A stretch of 52,731 bases of DNA from DASZGI01 sp035938995 (GCF_035938995.1 NZ_DASZGI010000314.1:1-52731), one strand, 5' to 3'; positions 1 to 9,219 are shown, counted from the first letter of the stretch. The notes: generated from the sequence alone by a model not told the origin. Made by a program: numbers and translations.

Positions 1-2
1 TG

Positions 3-1016
<1,014 letters not shown>

Positions 1017-1032
1017 GGATGGATGTGCTTCG

Positions 1033-2052
1033 ATGACTGACACCCGGAAGTCCCATGGCGCCGCCCGGCTGCGGGCGGTGCCGACCGGTTCGGTGGCCTC
1101 GGGGAGGCTGCGGTACCGGTCCATCCACGGCCACAAACACGCGTTCCGGATGGCCGGCAACGGCTCGGCGGTGGTGCTGATCCATGGGATCGGGGACTCC
1201 TCCAAGACCTGGGCGTCGATCCTTCCCGGCCTGGCCCGGCATCACCGGGTGATCGCCCCGGACCTGCTCGGCCACGGTTCTTCGGACAAGCCCCGGCACG
1301 ACTACTCCGTCGGCGGCTACGCCAACGGCGTACGAGATCTGCTGTCGGTGCTGGGCGTCGACCGGGCCACCGTCATCGGCCACTCCCTCGGCGGCGCGGT
1401 GGCCATGCAGTTCGCCTATCAATACCCCGAGCGCACCGAACGCCTGGTGCTGGTCGCCACCGGCGGCGTCGGACGTCATGTCACCCCGCTGCTGCGATTC
1501 GCCTCGCTTCCCGGCACGGAGCTGCTGATGGCCGCGCTCACCCTGCCCGGCCTGCGCGGCCAGGTGGGAATGGCGGTCAAGATGCTGCAGAAGATGGGCA
1601 CCCGGATAGGCGCCGACGCCCCGGAGCTGATGCGCGTCCTCGACGAAGCGCTGCCCGATCCCCGTGGCCGCCGCGCCTTCGTCACGACCCTGCGCTGCGC
1701 GGTGGACTGGCGCGGCCAGATGGGCACCCTGATGGACCGCACCTACCTCGCCCAGGGCATGCCGACGATGCTGGTCTGGGGCGATCAGGACCCGATCCTG
1801 CCGGCCCGGCACGCCGGCCTGGCGCACGTGGCCATGCCCGGCAGCCGGCTGGAGATCTTCCCGCACACCGGGCACTTCCCATTCCACACCGACCCGCGCC
1901 GCTTCCTCGAACTCGTCCTCGAATTCATCGACGGGACCGAGCCGGCCGGCTTCTCCCCCGAGCAGTGGCGGCAGCTGCTGCGCAACCGCAAGACCAGTGT
2001 GCGCCCGCCGGTGCGGCGGCCTGCCGCGCCGCCGGTCCTGCACGCGGCGTAG
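1033..2052 (+). CDS. Alpha/beta hydrolase
   Basis: Alpha/beta-hydrolase of 339 residues. The oxyanion stretch VVLIHGIGDSSKTW is followed by the nucleophile elbow GHSLGG, an acid in WGDQDPILP and a histidine in HTGHFPFH, so the Ser-Asp-His triad looks intact. The ATG at 1033 is preferred over an in-frame start at 973 because the homologous part begins after it and the longer form would overlap the carboxylase gene. It sits 16 bp after the carboxylase, so the two are probably co-transcribed. The substrate cannot be read from the sequence; thioesterase-like release or hydrolytic tailoring of a polyketide are inferences from context only. The C-terminal 30 residues are Pro/Arg-rich and likely disordered. 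Confidence 0.85.
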   Translation: MTDTRKSHGAARLRAVPTGSVASGRLRYRSIHGHKHAFRMAGNGSAVVLIHGIGDSSKTWASILPGLARHHRVIAPDLLGHGSSDKPRHDYSVGGYANGVRDLLSVLGVDRATVIGHSLGGAVAMQFAYQYPERTERLVLVATGGVGRHVTPLLRFASLPGTELLMAALTLPGLRGQVGMAVKMLQKMGTRIGADAPELMRVLDEALPDPRGRRAFVTTLRCAVDWRGQMGTLMDRTYLAQGMPTMLVWGDQDPILPARHAGLAHVAMPGSRLEIFPHTGHFPFHTDPRRFLELVLEFIDGTEPAGFSPEQWRQLLRNRKTSVRPPVRRPAAPPVLHAA

Positions 2053-2375
2053 CGGCAGTAAGACCCCTGATCAGGCACCTCCACGACCGTTCAAGTGCCC
2101 GTCGAGGAACCACCCCGACGATGCGCGAAAGGCAAGGCACTGGCCGCAGCCGAACCATCCGGGCCGATCCGCGGTGTCCCCGGTATCCCGGGGCCTGCCC
2201 AGGCGCCGGGGCGGAAAGGACACGATCCGCTCCGCCCCGGCGCGAAATCCCGGACCCGGTCCGCAGAAGGGACGCAGCGAGTAGTGATCACCGACAAGAA
2301 AGCGCGCGAAACCCCGCCCGCACGGCGCGGCCGGACGCAGGTGGCAGCCGTGCGCACATTCCGAGGAGGGACGCG
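2053..2375. other. Gene-free leader upstream of the minimal PKS
   Basis: This 323-bp stretch separates the hydrolase gene from KS-alpha. It holds a perfect 13-bp inverted repeat at 2203-2243 and the ribosome-binding site CGAGGAGGG at 2362-2370, five bases before the KS-alpha ATG. An open frame runs through it from 1965 in the KS-alpha frame, but its composition is not KS-like. I see no other gene. A promoter for the minimal PKS operon is expected here, but no clear -35/-10 pair stands out. Confidence 0.6.
2203..2243 (+). terminator. GC-rich hairpin, 13-bp perfect stem, 15-nt loop
   Basis: GCGCCGGGGCGGA (2203-2215) is exactly complementary to TCCGCCCCGGCGC (2231-2243). It lies between the alpha/beta hydrolase gene and the minimal PKS operon, so it could end the upstream transcript or act as a leader structure for KS-alpha. 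There is no T-run, as is common for actinobacterial hairpin terminators. Confidence 0.5.
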
Positions 2376-3644
2376 ATGACCCGCCGTGTCGCCATCACTG
2401 GCATCGGCGTCGTGGCGCCGGGCGGAGTCGGTACGAAGGCGTACTGGGAGCTCTTGACTTCGGGGCGCACCGCCACCCGCACCATCACGCACTTCGACGC
2501 CTCGCCGTTCCGCTCGCGCGTCGCGGCCGAGGTCGACTTCGACCCCCGGCAGTCCGGGCTCAGCGCCCAGGAGGCGCGCCGGATGGACCGCAGCGCCCAG
2601 TTCGCGGTCGTGGCCACCCGCGAGGCGCTCACCGACAGCGGCCTGGACCCCGACGCGATCGACCCGGCCCGCACCGGGACCGCTATCGCCACCGCCGTCG
2701 GCTGCACCACCAGCCTCGAGCGCGAGTACGTGGTGGTCAGCGACTCCGGCTCGAAGTGGGAGATCGACCACGAATACGTGGTCCCCGAGCTGTACCGGCA
2801 CTTCGTGCCCAGCTCGGTGGCCGCCGAGGTGGCCTGGGCCGCCGGGGCGCAGGGACCGGCCGCGATCGTGTCGACCGGCTGCACCTCAGGGCTCGACGCC
2901 CTCGGCTACGCGGTCGACCTGATCCGCGAGGGCAGCGTCGACATGGTCGTCTCCGGCGGCACCGAGGCGCCGATCGCCCCGATCACAGCCGCCTGCTTCG
3001 ACGCCATCCACGCCACCACCCCGCGCAACGACGACCCGGAGCACGCCTGCCGCCCGTTCGACCGCACCCGCAACGGCCTGGTGCTCGGCGAGGGCGCGGC
3101 GATCCTGATCCTGGAGGAGCTGGAGTCCGCCCGCCAGCGCGGCGCCCGCGTCTACGCCGAGATCAGCGGGTTCGCCTCGCGGTGCAACGGCTACCACATG
3201 ACCGGGCTCAAGCCGGACGGCCGGGAGATGGCCGAGGCCATCCGCGCCGCCCTGGACGAGTCCCGGCTCGACCCGACCGCGGTCGGCTACATCAACGCGC
3301 ACGGCTCCGGCACCAAGATGAACGACCGGCACGAGACCGGCGCGTTCAAGGCCAGCCTGGGTCAGCACGCGTACAACGTCCCGGTCAGCTCGATCAAGTC
3401 GATGATCGGCCACTCGCTCGGCGCGATCGGCGCCCTGGAGATCGCCGCCTGCGCGCTGACGATCGAGACCGGCGTGGTGCCGCCGACGGCGAACCTGCAC
3501 GAGCCGGACCCGGCCCTCGACCTCGACTACGTCCCGCTGGTCGCCCGCGAGCAGCGCACCGACGTGGTGCTGAGCGTGGGCAGCGGATTCGGCGGATTCC
3601 AGAGCGCGATGGTGGTCGCCCGGCCCGAGGCGGTGGAGAAGTGA
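2376..3644 (+). CDS. Type II PKS ketosynthase alpha (KS-alpha)
   Basis: Ketosynthase alpha subunit (422 residues) of a minimal type II PKS. It pairs with the adjacent CLF to build a poly-beta-keto chain on the ACP from malonyl units by decarboxylative Claisen condensation. The catalytic cysteine is Cys169 in STGCTSGLDALGYA, with the histidines His309 (NAHGSGT) and His346 (MIGHSLGA). The length is normal. The ATG at 2376 follows CGAGGAGGG at the right spacing. The stop codon overlaps the CLF GTG start (GTGA), showing translational coupling and one-to-one synthesis of the heterodimer. The assignment to the alpha rather than beta subunit rests on the retained cysteine. Confidence 0.98.
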   Translation: MTRRVAITGIGVVAPGGVGTKAYWELLTSGRTATRTITHFDASPFRSRVAAEVDFDPRQSGLSAQEARRMDRSAQFAVVATREALTDSGLDPDAIDPARTGTAIATAVGCTTSLEREYVVVSDSGSKWEIDHEYVVPELYRHFVPSSVAAEVAWAAGAQGPAAIVSTGCTSGLDALGYAVDLIREGSVDMVVSGGTEAPIAPITAACFDAIHATTPRNDDPEHACRPFDRTRNGLVLGEGAAILILEELESARQRGARVYAEISGFASRCNGYHMTGLKPDGREMAEAIRAALDESRLDPTAVGYINAHGSGTKMNDRHETGAFKASLGQHAYNVPVSSIKSMIGHSLGAIGALEIAACALTIETGVVPPTANLHEPDPALDLDYVPLVAREQRTDVVLSVGSGFGGFQSAMVVARPEAVEK

Positions 3645-4864
3645 GCGCAGCGGCTGTCATCACCGGAATCGGTGTCACGGCGCCCAACGGCATCGGAGTC
3701 GAGGAGTACTGGGCGGCCGCGCTGGCCGGGCGCGGCGGAATCGGCGCCATGACGCGGTTCGACGCGAGCAGCTACCCGGCGCAGCTGGCCGGGCAGGTGC
3801 CGGGCTTCGTCGACGAGGACCACGTCCCCAGCCGGCTGATGCCCCAGACCGACCGGCACACCCGGCTCGCCCTGGCCGCGGCGCACGAAGCGCTGACCGA
3901 CGCCGCGGTCGACCCGGAGGCCCTGCCCGAATACAACATGGGCGTGGTCACCGCCGCCTCCGGAGGCGGCGTGGAGTTCGGCCAGAACGAGCTCGGCCTG
4001 CTCTGGAGCCAGGGCAAGGAGCACGTCAGCGCCTACCAGTCGTTCGCCTGGTTCTACGCGGTGAACACCGGCCAGGTGTCGATCCGCTACGGCATGCGCG
4101 GCCCGAGCGGCGTGATCGTCACCGAGCAGGCCGGCGGCCTGGACTCGCTCGGCCACGCCCGCCGCCAGCTGCGCAAGGGCACCACGCTGGTCGTCTCCGG
4201 CGGAGTCGACGGCGCGCTGTGCCCGTGGGGCTGGGCCGGGCAGTTGGCGACCGGCCTGCTGAGCACGTCGAAGGACCCGAACACGGCCTACCAGCCGTTC
4301 GCCGCGACCGCGTCCGGCTACGTGCCGGGCGAGGGCGGGGCGATCCTCATCATCGAGGACGAAGAGGCGGCCCGGCAGCGCGGGGCGGCCCGGGTGTACG
4401 GCGAGCTCGCGGGATACGCCGCGACGCTCGACCCGCGGCCCGGCGTCGCGCCGGCGCACGGCGAGTCCGGGCTGCTGCGCGCGGCCCGGGGCGCGATCGC
4501 CGACGCCGGCCTGACCCCGTCGGACGTGGACGTGGTCTTCGCCGACGCCGCCGGGGTCCCGGAACTGGACCGGATCGAGGCGGCGGCGCTGGTCACCCTG
4601 TTCGGCCCCCGCGGCGTCCCGGTCACCGCGCCCAAGACGATGACCGGCCGGCTGATGGCGGGCGGCGCCGCGCTGGACGTGGCGACCGCGCTGCTGTCCA
4701 TCCGGGACGGGGTCATCCCGCCGACCGTCAACGTTCCGGAACCTGCCCCCGGCCTGCCGATCGACCTGGTCGTCGGCCGGCCCAGGCAGATCGCTCCGCT
4801 GGTCGCGCTGGTACTGGCGCGCGGCTACGGGGGATTCAACGCCGCCGTGTGCGTGCGCGGCTGA
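3641..4864 (+). CDS. Type II PKS ketosynthase beta / chain length factor (CLF)
   Basis: Chain length factor (407 residues), partner of KS-alpha. The position of the active-site cysteine is a glutamine, Gln163 in TEQAGGLDSLG, the hallmark of KS-beta subunits that decarboxylate malonyl-ACP and set the size of the polyketide tunnel. The GTG start overlaps the KS-alpha stop by four bases. In the gatekeeper segment GVEFGQNELGLLW the positions matching actinorhodin CLF 109/112/116 are Val, Gly and Leu, all smaller than the Phe/Thr/Phe of the octaketide-forming actinorhodin CLF. This hints at a chain longer than C16, but is only an inference from alignment by eye. Confidence 0.97.
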   Translation: MSAAAVITGIGVTAPNGIGVEEYWAAALAGRGGIGAMTRFDASSYPAQLAGQVPGFVDEDHVPSRLMPQTDRHTRLALAAAHEALTDAAVDPEALPEYNMGVVTAASGGGVEFGQNELGLLWSQGKEHVSAYQSFAWFYAVNTGQVSIRYGMRGPSGVIVTEQAGGLDSLGHARRQLRKGTTLVVSGGVDGALCPWGWAGQLATGLLSTSKDPNTAYQPFAATASGYVPGEGGAILIIEDEEAARQRGAARVYGELAGYAATLDPRPGVAPAHGESGLLRAARGAIADAGLTPSDVDVVFADAAGVPELDRIEAAALVTLFGPRGVPVTAPKTMTGRLMAGGAALDVATALLSIRDGVIPPTVNVPEPAPGLPIDLVVGRPRQIAPLVALVLARGYGGFNAAVCVRG

Positions 4865-4892
4865 GCATTCGACGAACAGGAGAATAACCGCC

Positions 4893-5168
4893 ATGTCCCA
4901 GACGTCCACCGGGCCGATCGACCGCGAGCTGCTGGTCCAGATGCTGCGCGAGAGCGCAGGCGTGGAGGAAGGCGTCGACCTCGACGGCGACATCCTGGAC
5001 ACGCCGTTCATCGAGCTCGGCTACGACTCGCTCGCGCTGCTCCAGGTCACCGGCCGGATCCAGCGGGAGTACAACCTCGTGCTGCCGGACGACGCCGTCT
5101 CCGAGGCCGAGACGCTGCGCGAGTTGCTGGAGCTCATCCAGGCCGCCCCGCTGGCCACGGTCCTTTAG
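4893..5168 (+). CDS. Type II PKS acyl carrier protein
   Basis: Acyl carrier protein of 91 residues, the tether for the growing poly-beta-keto chain. The phosphopantetheine attachment serine is Ser46 in the motif ELGYDSLALLQ, the usual type II PKS form. The start at 4893 is preceded by CAGGAGAA at 4879-4886. It follows the CLF by 28 bp and closes the canonical KS-alpha/KS-beta/ACP operon, ending 15 bp before a strong hairpin terminator. Confidence 0.97.
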   Translation: MSQTSTGPIDRELLVQMLRESAGVEEGVDLDGDILDTPFIELGYDSLALLQVTGRIQREYNLVLPDDAVSEAETLRELLELIQAAPLATVL

Positions 5169-5183
5169 CAGCACAGTCCTCTG

Positions 5184-5224
5184 ACGGCCGTTGCTCCGGG
5201 AGAGGTTCCCGGAGCAACGGCCGT
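5184..5224 (+). terminator. Strong hairpin terminator after ACP, 18-bp perfect stem
   Basis: ACGGCCGTTGCTCCGGGA (5184-5201) pairs perfectly with TCCCGGAGCAACGGCCGT (5207-5224) around a 5-nt loop. It lies 15 bp after the ACP stop and closes the minimal PKS transcript. Confidence 0.9.
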
Positions 5225-5279
5225 GCTGCCTCGCGGCCGGTGGGCTCACCACGCTCCGTCCGCGCACCGCGCACAAACC

Positions 5280-5313
5280 GAAGGTCCGGACCCTCACCGG
5301 GATCCGGACCTTC
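5280..5313 (-). terminator. Hairpin terminator for the leftward SnoaL-like gene
   Basis: GAAGGTCCGGA (5280-5290) pairs with TCCGGACCTTC (5303-5313); inner CCC/GGG bases extend the stem. It lies 22 bp downstream of the minus-strand SnoaL-like stop codon, so with the hairpin at 5184-5224 it insulates two convergent transcripts. Confidence 0.8.
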
Positions 5314-5335
5314 AGTCGTGTTCTGCCACCGGCGC

Positions 5336-5782
5336 TCAGCGCAGGTCGTCGCGCGTCACCTGACGCTCGCGCACCTGCCACTCGCCGTCGACCTGAACCA
5401 GCACGTCCTCGCAGATGGTGCTGAAGCGCAGCTTCGCCTCGCCGCCGAGCGGGATCTCGACGACCAGCGCGTAGCAGCGGGCCAGCAGGCTGCCGTCGGC
5501 CCGCTCGCCGACCGTGAGCATGCCCAGCCAGTGGCGGTGCCGCACGTCGGACCGGTCCAGCGCCTTGCGCGCCAGCAGGGCGCCCGCGGTGATCTTGTCG
5601 CGGCCCACCACCGGCTCCGGGTGGCCGTTCGCGTCGAACACCCCGTCCACGGTGAACGTGAGCGCCCACGCCTCGGTCTCGCCGCTGTCGAGCAGCTGCA
5701 TCTGCCGGGCGTAGAAGTGCTGGATCTCCTGGTAGAGATCGCCGGTGACCGGCCGGTCGGCCACCTCGGTGACGACTGACAT
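5336..5782 (-). CDS. SnoaL-like (NTF2-fold) protein of polyketide biosynthesis
   Basis: Small protein of 148 residues with the NTF2/SnoaL-like pattern: N-terminal helix YQEIQHFYARQMQLLDSGE, then WALTFTVDGVFDANG, then beta strands ending in DVLVQVDGEWQVRERQVTRDDL. Members of this fold in type II PKS clusters include cyclases (SnoaL, AknH), hydroxylases (SnoaL2) and accessory proteins such as ActVI-OrfA. The sequence alone does not say which applies; an ActVI-OrfA-like accessory or cyclase role is the best guess. The ATG at 5782 follows GGAGGGAG on the minus strand; a longer open frame to 6082 is not supported. It is divergent from the acyltransferase gene. Confidence 0.8.
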   Translation of the reverse strand: MSVVTEVADRPVTGDLYQEIQHFYARQMQLLDSGETEAWALTFTVDGVFDANGHPEPVVGRDKITAGALLARKALDRSDVRHRHWLGMLTVGERADGSLLARCYALVVEIPLGGEAKLRFSTICEDVLVQVDGEWQVRERQVTRDDLR

Positions 5783-5999
5783 CCGTACTCCCTCCGGGCC
5801 GTCGCGGCGGCCGCGGTCAACCTGCGGGCGGCAAGCGGCCGCCCCGTCGGCTCCCAGGTTCACGACCTCGGCTCGACGGCGCGTCGAGGGCTCCTCGCGC
5901 GCCGCGCCGCCCGGAAAACCGGCCCCGACGAGCGCGTTCCGAATCGACCGCTGCTCGAGCGCGGTCGGCCACCCTGACGCGACCAGGGAGGCGAGCGAC
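5783..5999. promoter_or_regulatory. Divergent promoter region with 7-bp-arm dyad
   Basis: This 217-bp region between the divergently transcribed SnoaL-like and acyltransferase genes must hold both promoters. It contains the dyad CTCGACG-GCG-CGTCGAG at 5872-5888, a shape typical of TetR- or MarR-type operators, and a weaker GGCGGC/GCCGCC pair at 5827-5843. Clear -35/-10 boxes are not recognisable. Confidence 0.5.
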
Positions 6000-7073
6000 A
6001 TGGGAAATCCCCCACCGGGTGCGCCGCGGCCGAGGCCGGTCGCGCTGCTTTTGCCAGGCCAGGGCGCGCAACACCGTGGCATGGCGCTAGGGCTCTACGA
6101 CCGGGAACCTACGTTCACTGACGCGCTCGACGAGTGGTTCGCGGCGCTCGGCGCGGAAGGCGCGCGGGTGCGGGCGGACTGGCTGTCCGAGGACCCGCGC
6201 GTCCCGCTGGACGAGGCGACCCGCGCCCACCCGCTGCTGTTCGGCATCGAATACGCCATGGGCCGGATGCTCCAGGCCTGGGGCGTCGCGATCCGGGCGC
6301 TGCTCGGCCACAGCGCCGGCGAATACGTGGCCGCCGTCCACGCGGGAGTGCTGAGCCTCACGGACGCCGCCGGCCTGCTGCTGGAGCGGGTCGCCGCGTT
6401 CCAGACCGCCCGGCCGGGCGGCATGCTCGCGGTCGTCGCCACCGAGGACCAGGTGGCCCCGTTCCTGACCGACGAGGTCGTGGTCGGCGCGGTCAACGGG
6501 CCCGGGCAGCTGCTGCTGGCCGGCCCCGACCCCGATCTGGACGCGGTGGGCCGCGCGCTGCGCGATGCGGGAATCACCTGCATGTCCGCGAAGGCGCGCC
6601 GCGGCTTCCACAGCCCGTCCGTCGTCGAGTCCTGCGAGGCGACCATCCCGGCGCTGGCCCGGGTGCCGCTGTCCGCCCCGCGCCTCGAGCTGTTCTCCTC
6701 GCACGTACCGGGTCTCGTCGACGCCGCCCGCGCCCGGGATCCGCGCTTCTGGGCGATGATCCCCGCCGCCCCGGTGCTGTTCGGCCCCGGTCTCGACGCC
6801 CTGCTCGGACACGGTGACTACCTGCTGATCGAGACCGGTCCCGGGCAGGGCCTGGCCGCGCTGGCCCGGCGCCATCCGCGGGTGATCGCCGGCCACAGCG
6901 CGGTGCTGGCGCTGCTCGGCCACAAGCCCGGGCCCCCGGAGGCCGACTGCAAGCACCTGCTGCGCGCGGTCGCCGGGCTCGTCGCCGAGGGCTATCCGGT
7001 CGACGCCGCCGTCACCGAGCGGCTCACGCAACAGCCGGCCGCGGCGGTCGCGGCCGGCGCCCGTACGAACTAA
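6000..7073 (+). CDS. Free-standing PKS acyltransferase (acyl-CoA:ACP)
   Basis: Discrete acyltransferase of 357 residues. GQGAQHRGM at the N-terminus and the nucleophile motif GHSAGEYVAAV are closer to modular PKS acyltransferase domains than to housekeeping FabD. The specificity motif reads GFHS (cf. AFHS for malonyl, YASH for methylmalonyl), so malonyl or a related unit is plausible, but specificity is not certain. Type II PKS clusters with their own AT, such as daunorubicin (DpsD) and R1128 (ZhuC), usually prime with a non-acetate starter; the KAS III-like gene at 15487-16527 strengthens that reading. The ATG at 6000 follows AGGGAGG. It lies 13 bp upstream of the ketoreductase. Confidence 0.9.
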   Translation: MGNPPPGAPRPRPVALLLPGQGAQHRGMALGLYDREPTFTDALDEWFAALGAEGARVRADWLSEDPRVPLDEATRAHPLLFGIEYAMGRMLQAWGVAIRALLGHSAGEYVAAVHAGVLSLTDAAGLLLERVAAFQTARPGGMLAVVATEDQVAPFLTDEVVVGAVNGPGQLLLAGPDPDLDAVGRALRDAGITCMSAKARRGFHSPSVVESCEATIPALARVPLSAPRLELFSSHVPGLVDAARARDPRFWAMIPAAPVLFGPGLDALLGHGDYLLIETGPGQGLAALARRHPRVIAGHSAVLALLGHKPGPPEADCKHLLRAVAGLVAEGYPVDAAVTERLTQQPAAAVAAGARTN

Positions 7074-7086
7074 GAGGGATGAGGCG

Positions 7087-7872
7087 ATGACGCAAGAGAC
7101 GAGCCGCCCGGCGCTGATCACCGGGGGCACCAGCGGGATCGGGCTGGCAGTGGCCGAGCTGCTGGCAGACCGCGGCCATCCGGTGTTCGTGTGTTCCCGG
7201 ACCGCGGCGGACGTGGACGCGGTGGTCGACAAGCTGCGGTCCGGCGGAGCCACCGTGGCCGGCGCCCGCGCCGACATCACCAATGGCGACGACATCGCCG
7301 CGGTGGTGGCCGCCGCGGTGGAGGCCTTCGGCCCGCTGTACATCCTGGTGAACAACGCCGGGCGCAACGGCGGCGGGATCACCGCGCAGATCACGGACGA
7401 GCTGTGGAACGACGTGATCGAGACGAACCTGAACAGCGTCTTCCGGGTCACCCGCGAGGCGCTCGGCAAGGGCGGCATGCTCGAGCGCGGCGCCGGCCGC
7501 ATCATCAGCATCGCGTCCACCGGGGGCAAGCAGGGCGTCGTGTTCGGCGCTCCGTACTCGGCCGCCAAGCACGGGGTCGTCGGCTTCACCAAGGCGCTCG
7601 GCTTGGAACTGGCCCCCGCCGGCATCACCGTGAACGCGGTCTGCCCCGGCTACGTGGAGACCCCGTTGGCGGTGAAGGTGCGCCAGGGCTACGCCGGGCA
7701 CTGGGGCACGAGCGAGGACGAGGTCCTGACCAAGTTCCAGGCCAAGATCCCGCTCGGCCGGTACTCGACCCCGCAGGAGGTCGCGGGCCTGGTCGGCTAC
7801 CTCGCCACCGACACGGCGGCGTCCATCACCGCCCAGGCGCTCAACGTGTGCGGCGGTCTCGGCAACTACTGA
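7087..7872 (+). CDS. Aromatic polyketide C-9 ketoreductase (ActIII-like)
   Basis: NADPH-dependent short-chain dehydrogenase of 261 residues, colinear with actinorhodin ActIII. It reduces the C-9 carbonyl of the nascent chain before the first ring closes. Visible features are the cofactor motif TGGTSGIG, NNAG, and the tetrad Asn114, Ser144, Tyr157, Lys161, with numbering identical to ActIII; the C-terminus ALNVCGGLGNY is the ActIII ending. The ActIII Pro94-Gly-Gly motif, which steers stereochemistry, is Asn94-Gly-Gly here. GAGGGATGAGGCG precedes the ATG. Together with the following aromatase it places the product in the reduced class of aromatic polyketides (C-7/C-12 first-ring closure). Confidence 0.97.
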   Translation: MTQETSRPALITGGTSGIGLAVAELLADRGHPVFVCSRTAADVDAVVDKLRSGGATVAGARADITNGDDIAAVVAAAVEAFGPLYILVNNAGRNGGGITAQITDELWNDVIETNLNSVFRVTREALGKGGMLERGAGRIISIASTGGKQGVVFGAPYSAAKHGVVGFTKALGLELAPAGITVNAVCPGYVETPLAVKVRQGYAGHWGTSEDEVLTKFQAKIPLGRYSTPQEVAGLVGYLATDTAASITAQALNVCGGLGNY

Positions 7873-7925
7873 CGGGCCAGACCCCGGGCGGTGCGGCCGC
7901 CCGGGGCCGGCGGAAGGGATACACC

Positions 7926-8873
7926 GTGGTCACCCACCACACCACGCACGAGATCGCCGTCAAGGCTCCGGCCGACACCGTGTTCGAGCTCATCGCCGAC
8001 GTCGCGGGATGGCCGCACGTGTTCGGGCCGACGGTCCACGTCGATCTGCTCAACGACGGGCCCGAGCAGCTTCTGCACATCTGGGCCACGGCCAACGGCG
8101 AGGTGCGCGACTGGACGTCGCGACGCACCCTCGACCGCGCCAAGCACCGCATCTCCTTCAACCAGGTGGTCTCCAGCGCGCCGGTCGCCTCGATGGGCGG
8201 CGAGTGGATCGTCGAGCCGGACGGCGAGGGCGGCTGCGCGGTCACCCTGCTGCACGACTACGAGGCGATCGGGGACGACGAGGAAGCCGTCGCGTGGATC
8301 GGCCAGGCGGTCGACCGCAACAGCACCGCCGAGCTCGCGGCGCTCAAGACGGCGGCCGAGTCGGTTCCCGGGCCCGTGGAGCTGCGGGTCACCTTCAACG
8401 ACGAGGAGATCATCGAGGGCCCGCGCGAGCAGGTCTTCGACTTCCTGAACCGCGCCGACCTCTGGCCGCAGCGGCTCCCGCACGTGAGCCGGCTGGAGCT
8501 GGCCGAACGCGTCGCCGGCGTCCAGCACATGGAGATGGACACGCGCAGCGTGGACGGGAGCGTGCACACGACCGTCTCGGCGCGCCTGTGCTTCCCCGAC
8601 CGCGGCGTGATCCTCTACAAGCAGCTGAAGGTGCCGCCGGTCATGCGCAGCCACACCGGCCGGTGGGAGCTGGAAGCCGCGGACGGGAAGGTCGTCGCAA
8701 GGTCCTGGCACACCGTCACCCTCGACCCCGAGGGTGTGCGCGCCGCGCTCGGCCCCGACGCGACGATCGCCGAGGCCAAGGAAAAGGTGCGGCACGCGCT
8801 TGGCACCAACAGCCGCACGACCTTGCGCCAGGCGAAGGAGTTCGTCGAGAGCGGTGGCGGCTCGGCCGGTTGA
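7926..8873 (+). CDS. Di-domain aromatase/cyclase
   Basis: Polyketide aromatase/cyclase of 315 residues with two START/Bet-v1-like (SRPBCC) domains, about residues 1-145 and 150-310. Each begins with a similar strand-helix pattern (HEIAVKAPADTVFELIADV and EEIIEGPREQVFDFLNRAD). Di-domain enzymes of the ActVII/Gra type aromatise the first ring after C-9 ketoreduction, in keeping with the ActIII-like gene 53 bp upstream. The GTG at 7926 follows GGAAGGGA; the frame is open further upstream, but that part is the shadow of the ketoreductase gene. Confidence 0.93.
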   Translation: MVTHHTTHEIAVKAPADTVFELIADVAGWPHVFGPTVHVDLLNDGPEQLLHIWATANGEVRDWTSRRTLDRAKHRISFNQVVSSAPVASMGGEWIVEPDGEGGCAVTLLHDYEAIGDDEEAVAWIGQAVDRNSTAELAALKTAAESVPGPVELRVTFNDEEIIEGPREQVFDFLNRADLWPQRLPHVSRLELAERVAGVQHMEMDTRSVDGSVHTTVSARLCFPDRGVILYKQLKVPPVMRSHTGRWELEAADGKVVARSWHTVTLDPEGVRAALGPDATIAEAKEKVRHALGTNSRTTLRQAKEFVESGGGSAG

Positions 8874-9219
8874 CCGATGCTTATCACGTGCGCTTAACAG
8901 GAACCACGTGCGCTCAACAGATCGGGCCGGCCCGCCACTCGGGCGGACCGGCCCGATCCGGCTCTCGGCGAGCCCAGGCGCTTGGCTGCGATCGGTTTGA
9001 CGCGATAAGACGACCGGTCATCTGTTAGCCCGCACGCGATGGGCTGGCGCGTCAGCGCACGCCACGCACCAAGCCCCGCGGTCGGTTTGACGGGCTTGAG
9101 ACGACCGGTCATCTGTTAGCCGTACACGGTGAGGCCGTGCACCAGGCCACGCGGTCGGCGGCTGACACGTTCGAGACGACGACCGGTCACCCACCTGCCA
9201 GCAGCACACGGCTTGCGTG
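8874..9219. repeat. Repeat-rich region between convergent operons
   Basis: This 346-bp stretch separates the aromatase/cyclase from the convergent citramalate synthase. It has no convincing gene but is structured. CACGTGCGCTTAACAG at 8885-8900 recurs at 8905-8920 with one mismatch. A strong hairpin occupies 8920-8958. A motif running from CGGTTTGACG to GACGACCGGTCATCTGTTAG is present at 8993-9030 and 9083-9121, with a decayed third copy around 9152-9190. Each copy contains the palindrome GACCGGTC. Function unknown. Confidence 0.75.
8920..8958. terminator. Bidirectional hairpin terminator, 17-bp stem with one mismatch
   Basis: GATCGGGCCGGCCCGCC (8920-8936) pairs with GGCGGACCGGCCCGATC (8942-8958) except for one position, around a 5-nt loop. 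It lies 47 bp after the aromatase/cyclase stop and can end both convergent transcripts. Confidence 0.8.

Noticed and set aside
1965..2375. In-frame N-terminal extension of KS-alpha
   Set aside because: The extension is Arg/Pro-rich, overlaps the hydrolase gene and precedes a good ribosome-binding site; KS-alpha proteins start at the MTRRVAITGIG stretch.
8885..9190. CRISPR array
   Set aside because: Only two to three imperfect copies of unequal spacing with internal palindromes, no cas genes and no spacer-like structure.
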